From Gnetum montanum (lineage: Eukaryota; Streptophyta; Gnetopsida; Gnetales; Gnetaceae), in contig MNCI01004199.1 in NCBI GenBank assembly GCA_015680685.1, forward strand, positions 118,257-182,256: a stretch of DNA of 64,000 nucleotides, in the 5' to 3' direction. The stretch's first letter is position 1, and every line of letters begins with the position of its first letter. The notes under the pieces are model-generated. The model did no database searches. It was not told the origin of the DNA and saw only the letters and a list, made by a program, of their open reading frames with translations. The position numbers and the translations under genes are program-made. Shown here piece by piece: positions 1 through 12,356 of the stretch.

Positions 1-700
1 TCAAAGTATTTATAAGTTTTTTGGAGCTAGAAGTATAGATATTTCTTTTATGTTTTCATCATCTATTTTAATTCTTTCCTTAGCATTTGCATGTCCTAAA
101 ACTACACTTGTTACCATCAAATGACCCTTTTTCCAATCTAATTTTAAATTTTTCTCTATACATCTATCCAAGACACATTCCAAGTGATCTAATATTTATT
201 CATATGTATCCCCATATATAGAAAAATCATCAATAAATACTTCAAAATATCCTTCTAGCATATCAAAAATCACTAATATCAAAGCTCTTTAGAAGGTAGA
301 AGGTGTATTACAAAGATCAAATGGAATTCATCTATAAGTGAAGGTTCCATATCATATATAAAGGTGTTTTACATTGATCGTTTAGTGCAATATATATTTA
401 ATTGTAATCACTTAACCCATCCAAGAAATAATAATATTCATGTCTTTCTAATCTTTCCAAAATTTGATCTATATAAGGTAGAGTGAAATAATCCCTTTTG
501 GTGTTTTGATTAATTTTTCTATAATCTACACAAGCTTGTCATTTTCCTTCCTTTTTAAGTACTACCATGATAGGAATTACCCATTCACTATCAGCTATTG
601 GGTAAGTAATTCCTTCTTTCCAAAGTTTAGATATCTCAACTTTAATGATTTTCTTTAAAGCTAGATTGATTCTTCTAAGGGAAATTCTAATAGGGTTAAC
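1..700 (-). pseudogene. Element E: gypsy reverse transcriptase remnant, cut by window edge
   Basis: Read on the minus strand this is the palm of a Ty3/gypsy reverse transcriptase, which would copy the element RNA into cDNA. Near 510-545 the frame gives a VDYRKIN motif (the R-x-C-V-D-Y-R block). Near 211-245 it gives FIDDFSIYG, the catalytic (Y/F)xDD box. In-frame stops break the frame, so it is a dead copy. The rest of pol (RNase H, integrase) and the other LTR lie before position 1. The neighbouring protease and gag on the same strand belong to the same element. The lineage looks Athila-like from gag and protease style and from the PBS; this is family knowledge, not a search result. Confidence 0.85.
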
Positions 701-913
701 ATTGTCTTCTAAATAGATGTTAGATAAAATTCCTTGATGGAGATCTTCATAACTCCATGAAAATGCCTTGGATTTTCTTCTTACTACTTCTATTAGTTTT
801 ATTTCTTGTTCACTAGAAATTTAGGAATTTATTATTAATGGTTTATTTTTATCACGGAAAATGTACTTAATATTGTTAGGTAGTTCACAAAAATCTAAAG
901 AATCATTAATTGA

Positions 914-1159
914 TTATTGAAAAATATCCCCAATACTCCCTAATCCTACATTTAAATTTTGGTCTAAAAGTTCTTGTTGCTCCTTTGTAGAGAGGTCCAA
1001 AGAACCTTCTTCAATGTTATTTAGTACCAATGTTTTTCTATTTTCAGCCATTTTTGATGTGGATATTTTATAGAGCATCCTAGCTTCTTTGATATCTTTG
1101 TTCAACCAATATTCTTTTGCTTTATTAAAAATATTAAGCATAACAGTAAAATTTTCCAA
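914..1159 (-). pseudogene. Element E: pol linker between protease and RT
   Basis: An 81-residue open stretch between the protease and RT remnants of element E, same strand. It is rich in Lys, Glu and Leu with no motif I recognise. Its place matches the spacer between protease and RT in gypsy polyproteins. It is most likely a surviving piece of the gag-pol frame and not a gene of its own. Confidence 0.45.
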
Positions 1160-1289
1160 GGATAACTAGAGGTGCCCTAATCTACAATTAATTACTGCAT
1201 TTTTTTTTGCTAACTAGGAAGTACCTACAATGATGGGAAAACAATTTAGATCTTTTACCTTCAACACAATAAAATCTACAAGGTATTTC

Positions 1290-1480
1290 CTTTTTCAACC
1301 TCCATAATTATATCTTCTACCACTCCTGTGGATTTAACACTTGAGCCATCTGCTAAAGCTATTAACATGTTTACTTTTCTTATATCTTCCAAGTAAAGGA
1401 ACTTAACCATTTCAAGTGGCATAATATCATTACTAGAACCTAGATCTAATAGGGAATTTTTAATATTTTTTTACTAATTC
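1290..1480 (-). pseudogene. Element E: retroviral-type aspartic protease remnant
   Basis: On the minus strand, 1418-1458 encodes LLDLGSSNDIMP, the active-site region of a retropepsin. The usual D-S/T-G is written D-L-G, as is common in Athila-type proteases. It is followed by a strand with ALADGSS and then a VEDI motif, in the order of plant gypsy proteases. The protease would cut the Gag-Pol polyprotein. It lies between gag and RT in the expected order. Stops nearby show it is not functional. Confidence 0.75.
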
Positions 1481-2059
1481 TTATTGGAATTGTTGGGACT
1501 TCTAGATCTGTATATTTTGGAATTTCTTAACTTTTTATAAGTTGAGATAAGTTTTTAACCAAATATACTTGTTTGGGAATTTTCTCTTTTCCTCTTTTTG
1601 TGAATAATTCTCTCAAGTATTTAGCATAAAGAGGTGTATCCCTAACAACTTGCTTTAGTTGAATATGTAAATATAATTCATTAAACATTTTCTCTATATG
1701 TGCCTTAGTTTTGAATTCTTCTTGCAACATTTTAGGAAAGGATGATGAAATCATTTTTCTATTTAAGGATGAAGATTTTGAAGGTTGTTCCCTTTTTTCT
1801 ATTGATTTTTCACCTCTTTCCTTATTTGTTATTTATAGTTGATCCTCCTCCTATGCCTCATTAATGTCATTTTGGAAGTTAACTTTTTTAGTAGGTATAG
1901 TCTCAATAATTATTCCACTCTTAGTGATGATAGAATGTAATTGTTCCTTATCCTTTCTTTGATTGGTGGGATTTGGTTTAGGCTGAGAAGGTAAGTCACT
2001 CTTTGTTAAATCTTGGAAATGTCTCCTTATCTGAGCCAAAAATTTCCTGTTTTCTTTTA

Positions 2060-3010
2060 TGAATGTCATTAAACTTTAGGTTAAATTGTCTAATTGTTCA
2101 CTAATTGGATTTCTCAATGGTTTGTAATTAATTTTGGGAATTGATAGTAATGGTTGATAAAATGGTCTTATTTTGAAAGGTGAAGGAGGGTGGTTTCTCA
2201 TTTTTTGAAAGGCCCTCACAAACTCTTTAACTTCTTCATTATAGTATACTATAGTTGGATAGTTTGTGATGTCATGTTGTCTATTCCCACATAAATTACA
2301 AGTTTCTTCTTGAGCAAAATAAGCTTGTTTTTTAATTCATTTTGTTAACTCATCAACTTCTCTATTCAATTGCTTGATTTGATGGGTTACATCTTGCATG
2401 ATATCTGGTTTTGGCTAGCATTTAATTTGGTCTAGTAAAGAGTCAATGATTCTTCAACCTTCCTCTAGTGTCACATTTAAAATAATTCTTCCATAATTAA
2501 AATCCATGTTTTATCTACAATATGGTAATAACCCTTCTATAAATATTTGAATTAGTTAGTGGGATTGAAATTTATTCTTGGGATTTTTAAGACATACTTT
2601 TTTAAATCTATCAATGGCACTTTAATAAGCCTCCTCATCCCTTTGTTTGAAACTCATAAGTTGCTTCCTAAGTGTATATAGCCTATCATTTGAAAGAAAA
2701 CATTGAATGAAGGTTGCCTTAAATTCATCCTATGAACATATTTGAGTTTGCAAAGTTTGAAGCCAAAAATTAGCTTTATCTTTCAAATTTTATTTAAAGA
2801 CTATCATTTTTGTTCTATCCTAGGCTAGAGATGCCAACATTGCTATCATAGTCTCAAATTTTCTTACATGAGTTATAGTCTCTTCATTAGTTATTCCTCT
2901 AAAAATGGATAGTAAGTGAATTTTTAAATTCAATATTCCTTCCTAGAGGAAAAAATAATGATCCTTGAGAAATTATCGATGTCCTTTGATTTAATAGGTC
3001 CCATAGAATT
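2060..3010 (-). pseudogene. Element E: gag remnant with degenerate zinc knuckle
   Basis: Minus-strand translation gives a retrotransposon gag core. The block around 2570-2750 contains LRKQLMSFKQRDEEAY and FIEGLLPYCR, which resemble the Gag helical core of plant gypsy elements. About 300 bases further into the gene (2281-2312) is a zinc-knuckle-like CNLCGNRQHDITNY, in which the last Cys is Tyr. Gag forms the virus-like particle and the knuckle binds RNA. Several stops interrupt the frame. The style is Athila-like. Gag's N-terminus lies somewhere between here and the PBS near 3971. Confidence 0.7.
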
Positions 3011-3970
3011 TATCCCTAATAAGCTTTTCCAAATGGGATAGTGGAACCTATGCTTCAAAAAGAGAGAGAAATTGAGCTATGTGAAATTGGAGGTGATGTA
3101 TGATGTGAGGGTGACCCAATTGTAAATGTAGTAGTTCAGGTTGGAGTTACAATGGGACTTGGTGTTGAAAAAAAAGTAGCTATTGAAGTGATAGGATTTT
3201 CAATATTTAATGTAGTTACCAATTATGTAGTTCCTCCCATAGTAGACATATTGCTTAATATTTTACTAAGGTTGAGATTTTGAGAACTTGCAACTATGGC
3301 TAGATTTGTGGTTTCCATTGTAATATCTAATATATTGAAGAGAGGCTTAAAAGCTACTAAAAATATAAATTGTATATATAATTCTTCTTGGTTGAAAATT
3401 TTAGTTATGTTTTCTTCTTTGTTATTGATTGAAATCCTTTATTTTCTAAAGCTGTTAGTTGTTAATGGAATAGAAATATAAATTTGTCTTGTGAAAATAG
3501 TTTGTCATTCTTCCTCTTGAGGTTGCTTTGAATTGGTTCAAGTACATTTATAATAACTTGTGGTATTTCTATAAGGTTAAATTCATGTGGGATTTGTGTT
3601 TCTTATTTAATTTCATTTAATAAGCAAATTCTTCTTTGGCACTTTCATGAACATTTAATCTTTAAAATTTGTAGATTTTCTTAATTGATCTGATAATTAC
3701 TACCTTAATTAAAATTTTTTTATAACTTTCATCAGTTTTGGAAATTAAGGGAATTGATTCTTATGATTGTACTTTTTCCTTGTTTTTAGTATTTTTATTT
3801 TTCTTCTTACAAGAAAATCAATTAAAAGAGACCATTTCTAATAGTACCAAATAAAAGAAAATGAAATGAAATGAAATGCATATGTACCTTTTTAGAAGAT
3901 TTAATTTATGTTTTGAAAAGAAAGTTAAAAAACATATTGGAACCCTTAATGATGATTGACTTTGTTGGCC
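3011..3970 (-). other. Element E: 5' untranslated leader and gag N-terminal remnant
   Basis: About 1 kb between the recognisable gag core and the primer-binding site of element E. It should hold the leader and the start of gag. I see no motif; the ORF at 3296-3481 on the plus strand looks like chance. Confidence 0.4.
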
Positions 3971-3989
3971 TCCCTAGCAATAGTGCCAA
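3971..3989 (-). promoter_or_regulatory. Element E: primer-binding site
   Basis: On the minus strand the element reads TTGGCACTATTGCTAGGGA two bases after the LTR end. This matches the TTGGCGCCGTTGCCGGGGA-type site typical of plant Athila/Tat elements with a few transitions. It primes minus-strand DNA synthesis and fixes the direction of element E as minus. Confidence 0.75.
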
Positions 3990-3991
3990 AT

Positions 3992-4900
3992 TGATGAGCT
4001 AGCCAAGATATTGGGCTAGATTACTCTCTTATTGTAGAAGTGTCACCTCATCTATGACTAACCCATGAGTCATATCCATGAAGGAATAGTCCAAGGCCAA
4101 AGAAATCATCAAGACATAAAATAATTAGGATCAAATCCTATGCTTAAGATTATCACTCATAAGAAAAATCATAAATCATCACTCTAACTTCTACTCTTAA
4201 GTTCAAGAGCAAAAATTAATGATTAAATTAAATTGAATTCATAAAGTGAAAATATGAATTATGAATATTATAAGAGAGGTATCACCAAATCTATACTTCT
4301 ACCTTATGGCTTCCATAGTGCAGCAACCTTGATAGCCTACCAATGGATTCTAATGGTCTTTATTTCCCATCAGGCTCAATGGATCTTTACTTAACAATTG
4401 TTCAAGGGAAATTAAAAATTTAATTTCAACTTAACATGGGTTCACCTGGGTATTAACTCTCTTATTGGGTGCAATGATATCTCATTTATACTAGAAGAGC
4501 TTACATCATAAGTAGGAAAAAATCATAAAATAGCATATCAATATTAATTGAGGGAATTGATCAAGATTGATACAATTCTATGATGGTATTGAACTATGTC
4601 ATTCTGGTGATCTTCTTTGATCTTTGATTTTTTTCATGTCCATGGTGTGGATTGATATCTCAATTCCATGATGAGGTATAGGTTCCTTTTTTCTGATGTT
4701 ATCTATCTTCATTACAACTACCATAGGATTTGATATAATTTGGATCGATTCCAGTTGATTCAAATGATGTGGATTGATATAGTTTTTCTTTATAATATGT
4801 CAAAATTCTCAATCTCAATCAATATTTAAATGATATTTTTCAATCCCATGATCCCCTATGATAACACAAACTCAACAAAGAAATTAGTCTTTATTGCTTG
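3992..4900 (-). repeat. Element E: 5' LTR (outer end unresolved)
   Basis: The LTR edge at 3992 is well placed: on the minus strand the LTR ends in ...CTCATCA just before the PBS. The same CTCATCA terminus ends the LTRs of elements B and C. The outer end cannot be fixed because the partner LTR lies outside the window; the end given is a rough guess. Confidence 0.45.
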
Positions 4901-6180
4901 GTATCAAAGAAATCAATGCACTTTTATATAGTAAAATAGTAAAAAAAAATAAACATAATTTAATGTGAAAAATAGAGCAATTGTGGGTTCATCAAGCATA
5001 CCATAACTTTTTAAGATGATACACATTTATAATTCATCAAATCCTTAATGAAGACTTGATTGGACAAAGGCTCCTTAAAGGCAAAAGATGCAACTTCTTT
5101 AGGTCCCTTGCAAAATTATCCATGTGCATCACACCATTATTCCAATTTATCTTGATTATATTTCATCATAATAGGAGGTGTTTAATCATTCACCATGTTT
5201 TTAAAAGTGATTTATACTAATTGAGGCTCCTAATTTAATCTATTTTCATTATTCAGTTCAACCATGATTGTTTTGATTTGTTATTTCCTACAAAATCAGT
5301 AACTTATAAAAAATAAAAATCATTAATATATAAGTATTTGAAGGAAATTCATCAATGCCTTTTCTAATAGTGACACCAATAATAGGAGTCCCACTAGTTT
5401 TAAACCAATGACATTTATCATACAAATCATAGTGTGATCTAGTCATAACCTTCCAATAGAACACTCATGTAATAATCAAATTACCTAAGGGAGGAAGATC
5501 TCTTCATACAAAATGGATGCCACAAGCCCAAATAAAATCAAATTTATTCTTATGATCTATGTGAGATTTCATCTCGAGTATTTATAGTTTTTTCATGGAA
5601 AGAAATGAGGTTCATCAATACCTAGGCATCAACAGAGATCTATCAACATAAGCTTAGCTAATTAGAACATACATTTATCACTTTAGTTTAAACATAAGTA
5701 TAGGATACACTGACATAGGGTAGTTAACACACCTCCTACAAAATCACACTTTGCATAACGAATCTAGGGTAAAAGATAGAACTTGAGGAAGCATGCTAGA
5801 GGAACCATAGGACATCCAAATGAAGCTAGATTCATTTTAAGAAACTTGGAATTATGCAAACAATCTCAAAGTATGACATAGATGGCTACAATAGATCTTA
5901 TAAGATTAAGAACCTCAACTAAACATGCTAAACCATAAATACAAGGCACATAAAGTACTTCCCAGATGTAGGTCTTATAATTGATATACAAATTACTAGT
6001 AGGCACCTCATCACTAGTATTTCCTAAAGAAATCTTATTTTAAACCTTTTAAAAATATAATAGTGAAACATGAGATCCTATGAATCACATGATTATATTC
6101 AAAAGTAAATGCATGCTTCTCACTCCCTATCCTCACATTATACTTAGGTGTTATTCTAATTCACTTTTTGAAAGAGCACT
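4901..6180. other. A+T-rich stretch, nothing recognised
   Basis: No reading frame, RNA gene or repeat that I can name. It probably includes the outer part of element E's LTR and the 5' LTR and leader of element A, but I found no matching LTR copy elsewhere in the window. Confidence 0.3.
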
Positions 6181-6229
6181 TGAATAGTATAGATCCTTGG
6201 CTCATGGTTCTATAACCTCTCTAGAATAA

Positions 6230-7010
6230 TTATTGGTTGCTTTAATTGAGCACTTTAAATTCAATGTTCCTCAAAGTAGTAGTATTATGTTCTTTGTGGC
6301 TATCATGCAAGCTCCAAAGGAGTATGTCAATAAGTTCATTTCTTAATGGATACTAGCATTAACTAAGTTTCCATACCATCTATAGGAGTGTCATCCTTAG
6401 AAAATGTTTAAATTTACAATGATTTAATACATTTAAAAAAGATAACATTTTCTAAACCTAATTCTACAAATGATGGTTTTCTGGCTACCAAATGTATTAA
6501 TGAAATTTTCCTTCAACATGGCAATCAAGAGTTTTTAAAAATTTACAATAAAGCTATGAAAGATATGAAGTAAGAAAATAGACAACCAAATTTTTCTTCA
6601 TTTTCAAATTAACAAAATAGTATTCCCTCAACTGCATCTTCTTCAACTCATTAACATAGGTCTCAAAGAAATAGGAATAAATATACTAAGATACCCATGA
6701 GGTATTTTTCTACTCCTTAACAACCTTCTTAAGGATGCATACCATAAGAAGAAGCAAGTTTCTAATCAATAAATGATGCATCATTGTTACAGTCAGCTAA
6801 TAGCAATGGATCCTTCTCAGAGATAAGAATAAGATCCTAAAGCACCTAATTGGTATGACTATAAAAGTACTGCTATTATCATAAGACTACTAGTCATGAT
6901 ATAAATAACTATAGGAATCTAAAGGATGATTTAGATTACCTCATAGATAAAGGCTGGATAGTCATGGAAAATGAACCATCCACCATGCCTCTAAATAATC
7001 AACATGAAGA
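6230..7010 (+). pseudogene. Element A: gag remnant (Tat type)
   Basis: Around 6880-6975 one frame reads a CxxH-like block (YCYYHKTTSHDINNY) followed by LKDDLDYLIDKGWI. This is the conserved C-terminal gag region of Tat/Ogre-type plant elements, where a CxYH...H...C block is followed by LKxxIxxLI. Upstream, near 6300, MQAPKEYVNKFIS fits the Gag core helix that carries the F-x-x-R/K-F pattern. The frame is broken by stops and shifts. Gag would form the particle. Family assignment rests on these motifs alone. Confidence 0.65.
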
Positions 7011-7615
7011 TTTCTAAGATGTTTTGAAATCAAAAAATGTCATTTTAGCTTATAGGAAAAAACATAATTCTCATAGTTATCTATGAAAGAAGCCATATAT
7101 TATTTGTTGGTTAAACTATAAGATATAAGTAGCATTTCTCATAGTAGTAATAAACCATATGTGATTCATTGGTCAGATTATACTACTTTATTTTCACCAA
7201 CTTGTTCTTTCCATGTGTTGTACCATATTAATGTAGCGTCTAGTAACCAACATCTCCATTCACCTCGCTTGTCCATACATTTTCAACATGTTATTCCTAT
7301 TTTTCAATCTTATTATTTTAACTTAAAATAGTTTAAAGAAACATTCATGTTACCTAAACCTATCCACCCTTCCTATTCTCCTTTGGCCCTCATTTATTTT
7401 GCTAAACCTTAAAGTATCCCTCCACCCACTATCACCTAATCATCTAGTTAATCGTTTTCATTACCTTAAGTAAGGATTCTTACTCATAGTCATTAAACCA
7501 ATGAATTTCAGTCAAATAAGTAGAAAGGCAAGGTTGGTGATGTATTCAAATAGCCTTTTAAAGCTCAAAAGAAGGTTTCTTTCCAACAACTACAAGAGCC
7601 TACTTCTTCAAGTGA

Positions 7616-7830
7616 TTTTTCATCTACATCCAACCCTATATAGCTGGTCATCATTACACCTGCTCTATAACCATATCATATAATAGGTAATAAAGTTCTA
7701 CAATAAATAACCACTATTATCCATTTTTATCTATGTCCAATCCTATATAGCTAGTCATAGTGGGACCTCCTCTGTAATAATTTCATATAATAGATAATAA
7801 AATTCTATAATAAATGATCACTATTATTTA
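7616..7830. repeat. Tandem duplication, two units of ~107 bp
   Basis: Two adjacent diverged copies. Both start with an ATCTAYRTCCAAYCCTATAT core, run through an A+T-rich block with TAATARRTAATAAA and end in CACTATTAT. Unit 1 is about 7616-7723 and unit 2 about 7724-7830. It lies between gag and protease of element A. The ORF over 7501-7683 falls partly in it and is probably chance. Confidence 0.65.
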
Positions 7831-8049
7831 TTTCAAGGGAATTACTTTGTCTTTATATAACCTCATAACAACCTCTAAAGAGCATTGTGCTACTCTATAT
7901 GAAACTCAAGAAAATTTTCATTCCAAGTGATATTCCTATATAGATGGAGACTATCTCATCCTTTCTTCAAGTCCCTCACTATGGATAAAACAATTTGAAC
8001 TTTCATGTTAAAAATATTAAAACTAACATGAGGAATGGAGATATTTATT

Positions 8050-8410
8050 AGTTTCTGATCTACATCACTATTAAAGTATCATAAGATGCTTCTATTTCAC
8101 TCATACATGTTGATGATGGTGCAAGGTCTCATGTGATCACATGAGCTATTATTAAATGTCTCAATTTTCATGATCATGTAGCATTTAATGAAACCTGCAC
8201 AAACCTTGTTTCCTTTAATGATGCATGAGTAGATGTTATAATTTCCATTAGGTTTTAATTTATAGTATATAATTCTATGCAATTTAGAACATTATTTATG
8301 ATTATATGTAAGTGTTCTAGTGTGAATGGAATATTAGGATGTCCTTGGTTAACTCAACATCATGTACTTTGATCTCCTATACATCAAGAAATACACATTT
8401 CTTTTTAAGA
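8050..8410 (+). pseudogene. Element A: aspartic protease remnant
   Basis: Near 8320-8400 a frame reads NGILGCPWLTQHHVL followed by a stop and SPIHQEIHISF. This is the C-terminal block of plant Tat-type proteases (I-L-G-R-P-W-L/I ... H-Q-K-x-K-F). Upstream, around 8100-8170, DDGARSHVIT lies where the D-S/D-G active-site motif should be, followed by hydrophobic strands. Several stops interrupt it. It sits downstream of the gag remnant in the normal order. Confidence 0.65.
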
Positions 8411-8443
8411 CCATGAAATAATCATCTTGCTAACACATAAATT

Positions 8444-8734
8444 TTGAGTGTATCTCACTTAAATCATGAGACACAATCCTATCAACTTAGTGATAAATCA
8501 TCTAACTTCAAACTTAAACCTATAGGAAAATCCATAGTCCCTTATTCTTTTAAAACTTCTTTTTCTACTAAGGACTTGATAGACCTAAATGATGAGTCTA
8601 TCTCTGATATTGGATTCATCAACTTAGGCTTTAGGAAACTCGATATCTCTATTACTAAGAAGAAAGCATCATCTTATTGTTCTCATACTACTACTTGTAA
8701 CTTTATCACCAATACAATGACATTGGACACTTAA
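8444..8734 (+). pseudogene. Element A: open 96-residue stretch after protease
   Basis: An uninterrupted 96-codon frame directly after the protease remnant, rich in Ser, Thr, Lys and Asp, with no motif I can name. It probably derives from the variable linker between protease and RT of element A. No sign that it is an independent gene. Confidence 0.35.
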
Positions 8735-10763
8735 AAGAAAACATTTTTTATTTGCCATTTCTTTTAAGTGGTGGACATCTACTAGCATCTATTAAGAATC
8801 AAGTTATAAGTTTACATCATTTTCTATGCTATGCCATTTTTCTTTTTCACTCCAACTCTATGACTATTAACTAACATTGTTAAATGATAAAGAATTATCT
8901 CATATTCCACATGTTTTTTCATTTCTATAATAATTATAACATAATAATAGTTAGCAAGAAATGATGTAGAAATGATTTATTACTTTCAAAGTTTTACAAT
9001 GATGAATGTCATAACAATCGATGTCATGTGTTATTTTTTACGTCATTAATACTTAGAAATTTTTAAAAAATTATAATTACCATTATATGTCAAACATAGC
9101 TAACATATAAAGCATTAACACCAAAATTACGACTACAAATTCTACAAGTCTTTTTATTTCTTCTAACCACCAACATATTCTTCCTCCTTGTTATTACTAT
9201 TAAACCATGGAAAATTTACATTTGCTACTAGTTATTGGTTACTTTTCCCTAGATCTACACAACATCAAGGTAAATAAACAAAGAGTAGGTCTAATTTTTT
9301 ATTACAAAGTTAGAAAAGCTATTTTCAAAACATTATGATAGTTACCCTAGATGTCTTTATACATCTGCAAGATCCTTTCTTCTAACTCCTCCAAGCTTAG
9401 GTTGGATGTGTCTAAAATTTCAAATGTTAATATGGGGATCTTTGATACAATATTAGCCCATAGCATCTAAGGAACCAAGAAGGCATCATCAAATAATGGC
9501 TGGCATCTAATTAGCCCTATCATTCTTTGCTTGTTCCTAAGAACATTTCTTTCATCAAAAATTAAGATGAATATGAGCTAAATTAATATGAGCCTTGGTT
9601 TTGTAGAATTCTTATAAGCATTAATACTTCTTTCATTAAAATTTCAATCCTATGCATCAACTTGTTTTGGTACATCACGTTGAACTTACCTCCTCTCTCT
9701 AATTTTTCATGTTAGATCTTACATTAAACTTTATTTAATTTCAAACATCAACGTCTAACTTATGTGCCAACTTATACTTCATGTAATTTATTTCTATATA
9801 TGAATTTTCTATGCTATGCATCATTAGAGATGAAAAAATGACATCATTGCTTTAGCATTTTTTCTATGTACCTCAAGTTGAAACTCTTCATGTCATGTTC
9901 TTCGCAAGTCTAAAACCCTCCTTTTCTTCAAAATATGTATAAAAACTTAAAAACATATCTTCTAACATGATGCAAAAAAATATATTTTTGTATTTTAAAC
10001 TAAAATAATTCTTAAAACTACTCCTAAAATAATCATTTTACCTTTAAATTCATTATCCTAGTAATTAATGCATCATTATGCACAGTGATAATGAAAAATT
10101 TACTATGATGCCCAAGTTCTAGGACTTAAATATATGAAAATCCTTGGGTAAATGGTCTATTTTCTAACTACAAACAATAAATACAAACAATAAATAGCTA
10201 CACGATCATATTTCTAGTTTATAAATTTTAATTCTATAGGCAAAACCTTTGAAATCAAAATATTTTACATGGGTTCTAGAATCCCTTAACAAAATCAAAT
10301 AAATCCAAACTAAAAATGCAAAATATTTTTCTCTACAAGCTATATAATCTACTTAGCTTTATATAAATCAAACCTAGCATAACATTTTACTACTAAAATC
10401 CACTAGAAATATAGAGAACCAAAATCATTACTACAATGTTATTTGTAAAACATTTAACCCAAGCTAAAATTTCATAACTAGTGTTAATGTTACCTACATA
10501 TGAGGTTTAAGAGGAAGGATGTAGATCTATGGTAGTTTCTTGTTGTTGCTAGTTCCATCTCTATATCCCTACCTACTACTCCTACCACTTTTCATTACTT
10601 CTTACCTTGTTGTTTTTTGCTCTTGTCTCTTCTAGCTCTACTTTCACATTGTTCTCCAATTTGCATTATTGTAAATGAAATATTTAATGCTAAAATATTC
10701 TTCTTCTTTGCTTATATAGCTCAATGAAATGACATTCATTTTTCAAAGTTTTTTTAGTTTTCA
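8735..10763. other. A+T-rich stretch, nothing recognised
   Basis: About 2 kb with dense stops in all frames. Its place suggests the protease-RT spacer of element A, possibly enlarged by an insertion I could not delimit. No terminal repeats, RNA gene or conserved motif seen. Confidence 0.3.
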
Positions 10764-11275
10764 ATGCACAACATTTTGATGTTATCATGTTTTAACATTT
10801 TATTTCTTTTCTTTCTCAAACCTTTTCTAGACAATAACTACTCTAATTTTGATCCATGTAAACATGGATATCTTACAGTATCTCTAAGTTACCCTTTGAT
10901 CTTAGATTATCCTATGAATCAAGTATTTCAATCCCTAGACATGTCTTTTATTAATTATAAACCAAGCTCAATAAATATTGCTTCTCTTATAGCTTCTCTA
11001 GATATTGCTAAGGAAAATTTACTTTTCTAGTCTAACCTTTCTTTTCTTGATCAAGAGCCCTCTTTGAAAAATGATCACTTAATTAACTTTCCTATACTAA
11101 ACAAAAAGGGTGAGTAAAAAATACTTCAACTTACTGCTCTTCTCTCCCGTGAATATCGAGAAGTTATCTTAGCTATTTTATAGAAGCATTTAGTTGCTTT
11201 TTCCTAGGGTTATAGTGATATGTTTGGTCTAGATTTAATATTAGTATAATACACCATTATTTTGAAAGAATGTTC
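10764..11275 (+). pseudogene. Element A: pre-RT segment of pol
   Basis: The frame from 10764 to 11030 and its continuation give a linker ending in LLSREYREVI...GYSDMFGLDLILV near 11140-11245. This matches the segment just before RT in Tat pol (L...Y-x-D-x-F-A-W-x-Y-x-D-M-P-G-L-D). The homology stops sharply at 11275, where element F begins, and resumes after 17629. That confirms the insertion point. Confidence 0.65.
11271..11275 (+). repeat. Target-site duplication of element F, left copy
   Basis: TGTTC here and GGTTC at 17630-17634 flank element F and match at four of five bases, the usual 5-bp duplication made by LTR-element integration. The flanking coding remnants of element A also join across it. 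Confidence 0.6.
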
Positions 11276-12354
11276 TATGGACCTTTTGGTATATCAAAAT
11301 GTTAAGAAAAATGGAACACAAGGTTTTTTATGTGTGTGTGATTATTGTGCTTGTGGGACAAGAACTTGGATTGAGACAAGAAGGTTTGCAGAAGATCATG
11401 ATTGTGGACAAGGAATAATGAATTCATCATGAAAAGGAAGGTTGAAGAAAGACATCTCTAAGAAACAATAGATGTCTCAGTAGAATTGGAGGATGCACTG
11501 GCAAAGACATCTTCAAAAAATGGCAAATGTCTTTCCTCAGGAAAAAACATCTTCACAAAATGTAGGCTAGTTTTGGAAAGACATCTTTCATCATACAAAG
11601 ACATCTTCTCATAATGGAGATTTCATAAATACATCTTTCCCAAACAAAGACGTCTTCCTAGAATAGAGGGAAAATACAAAAAGACATCTTAGGCATCAAG
11701 AAGACATCTTTCATGACCATTAGTGATCATTGGTTAGTTGTGGCATGACTTCCAAGATGGATTTGGAAACATGATAGCTATAAGAAATCATTGTAAACTC
11801 ATTTTGTGAATCACTATGATCTTTGTTGCTCTTCATTGTATCATCATTTGTTAATTATAAAGTGTTCTATACCCTAAAGTGTAAGGATTAACAAAATAAG
11901 TTGCATTTATCCCTTTTAATTGTTATCCCTTGTTGCCTATGGGGTTGATGTGCTTGTTATGAGAAGGCATCTTACTTGAGCTTGTCTTATACTATGGGAT
12001 TGAGTGATTGGTGTTGTGGCAAAACACTCTAGGGTGGAGCTCAAGATTATAAAGGTTTTGGAAGTCTATAAAATACATTCCAAGCCTAATAGGACCTTGT
12101 TGGATTAGGTGGTTGGTGTTGTGACATAACACTCCAAAGAAGGGCTTGAAGATTGTATAGGGTGTGGACCCTTCAAACCACATTTGAGAGAAAAAAAGTT
12201 TGGAGGTGTGCTTGTGATCTAACCTCTAAGTGTGGACTACCCAAGTTGGGGAACCATGTTCAATTTGGTATGTGTGCTTTGTCTCAAAAATTTTTAATTT
12301 GAGGAACTTATTCATCCCCCCACCCTCTATCTTTTCTAAGTTCAATGAATCACA
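11276..12354 (+). repeat. Element F: 5' LTR
   Basis: Matches 16448-17629 along its whole length, including the start (TATGGACC here, TGTGGACC there) and the end (AATCACA here, ATCCATA there). The terminal TG...CA is mutated once in each copy. It is ~100 bp shorter than the partner owing to small deletions. It carries many copies of the AGACATCT/AGATGTCT motif at 11449-11712. Confidence 0.85.
11449..11712 (+). promoter_or_regulatory. Palindromic 10-bp motif array in element F 5' LTR
   Basis: At least eight copies of AAGACATCTT or its complement-like form AGATGTCT lie in ~260 bp. One copy at 11647-11656 is the perfect palindrome AAGACGTCTT. The GACGTC core is a C-box, known to bind plant bZIP factors. 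Repeated boxes in LTR U3 regions are a known way for copia elements to respond to stress. The regulatory role here is inference. The matching array in the 3' LTR lies at ~16619-16905. Confidence 0.55.
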
Positions 12355-12356
12355 AG

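Noticed and set aside
4901-6180. 5' LTR of element A
   Set aside because: Expected here by position, but no matching copy or PBS could be found, so no LTR was annotated.
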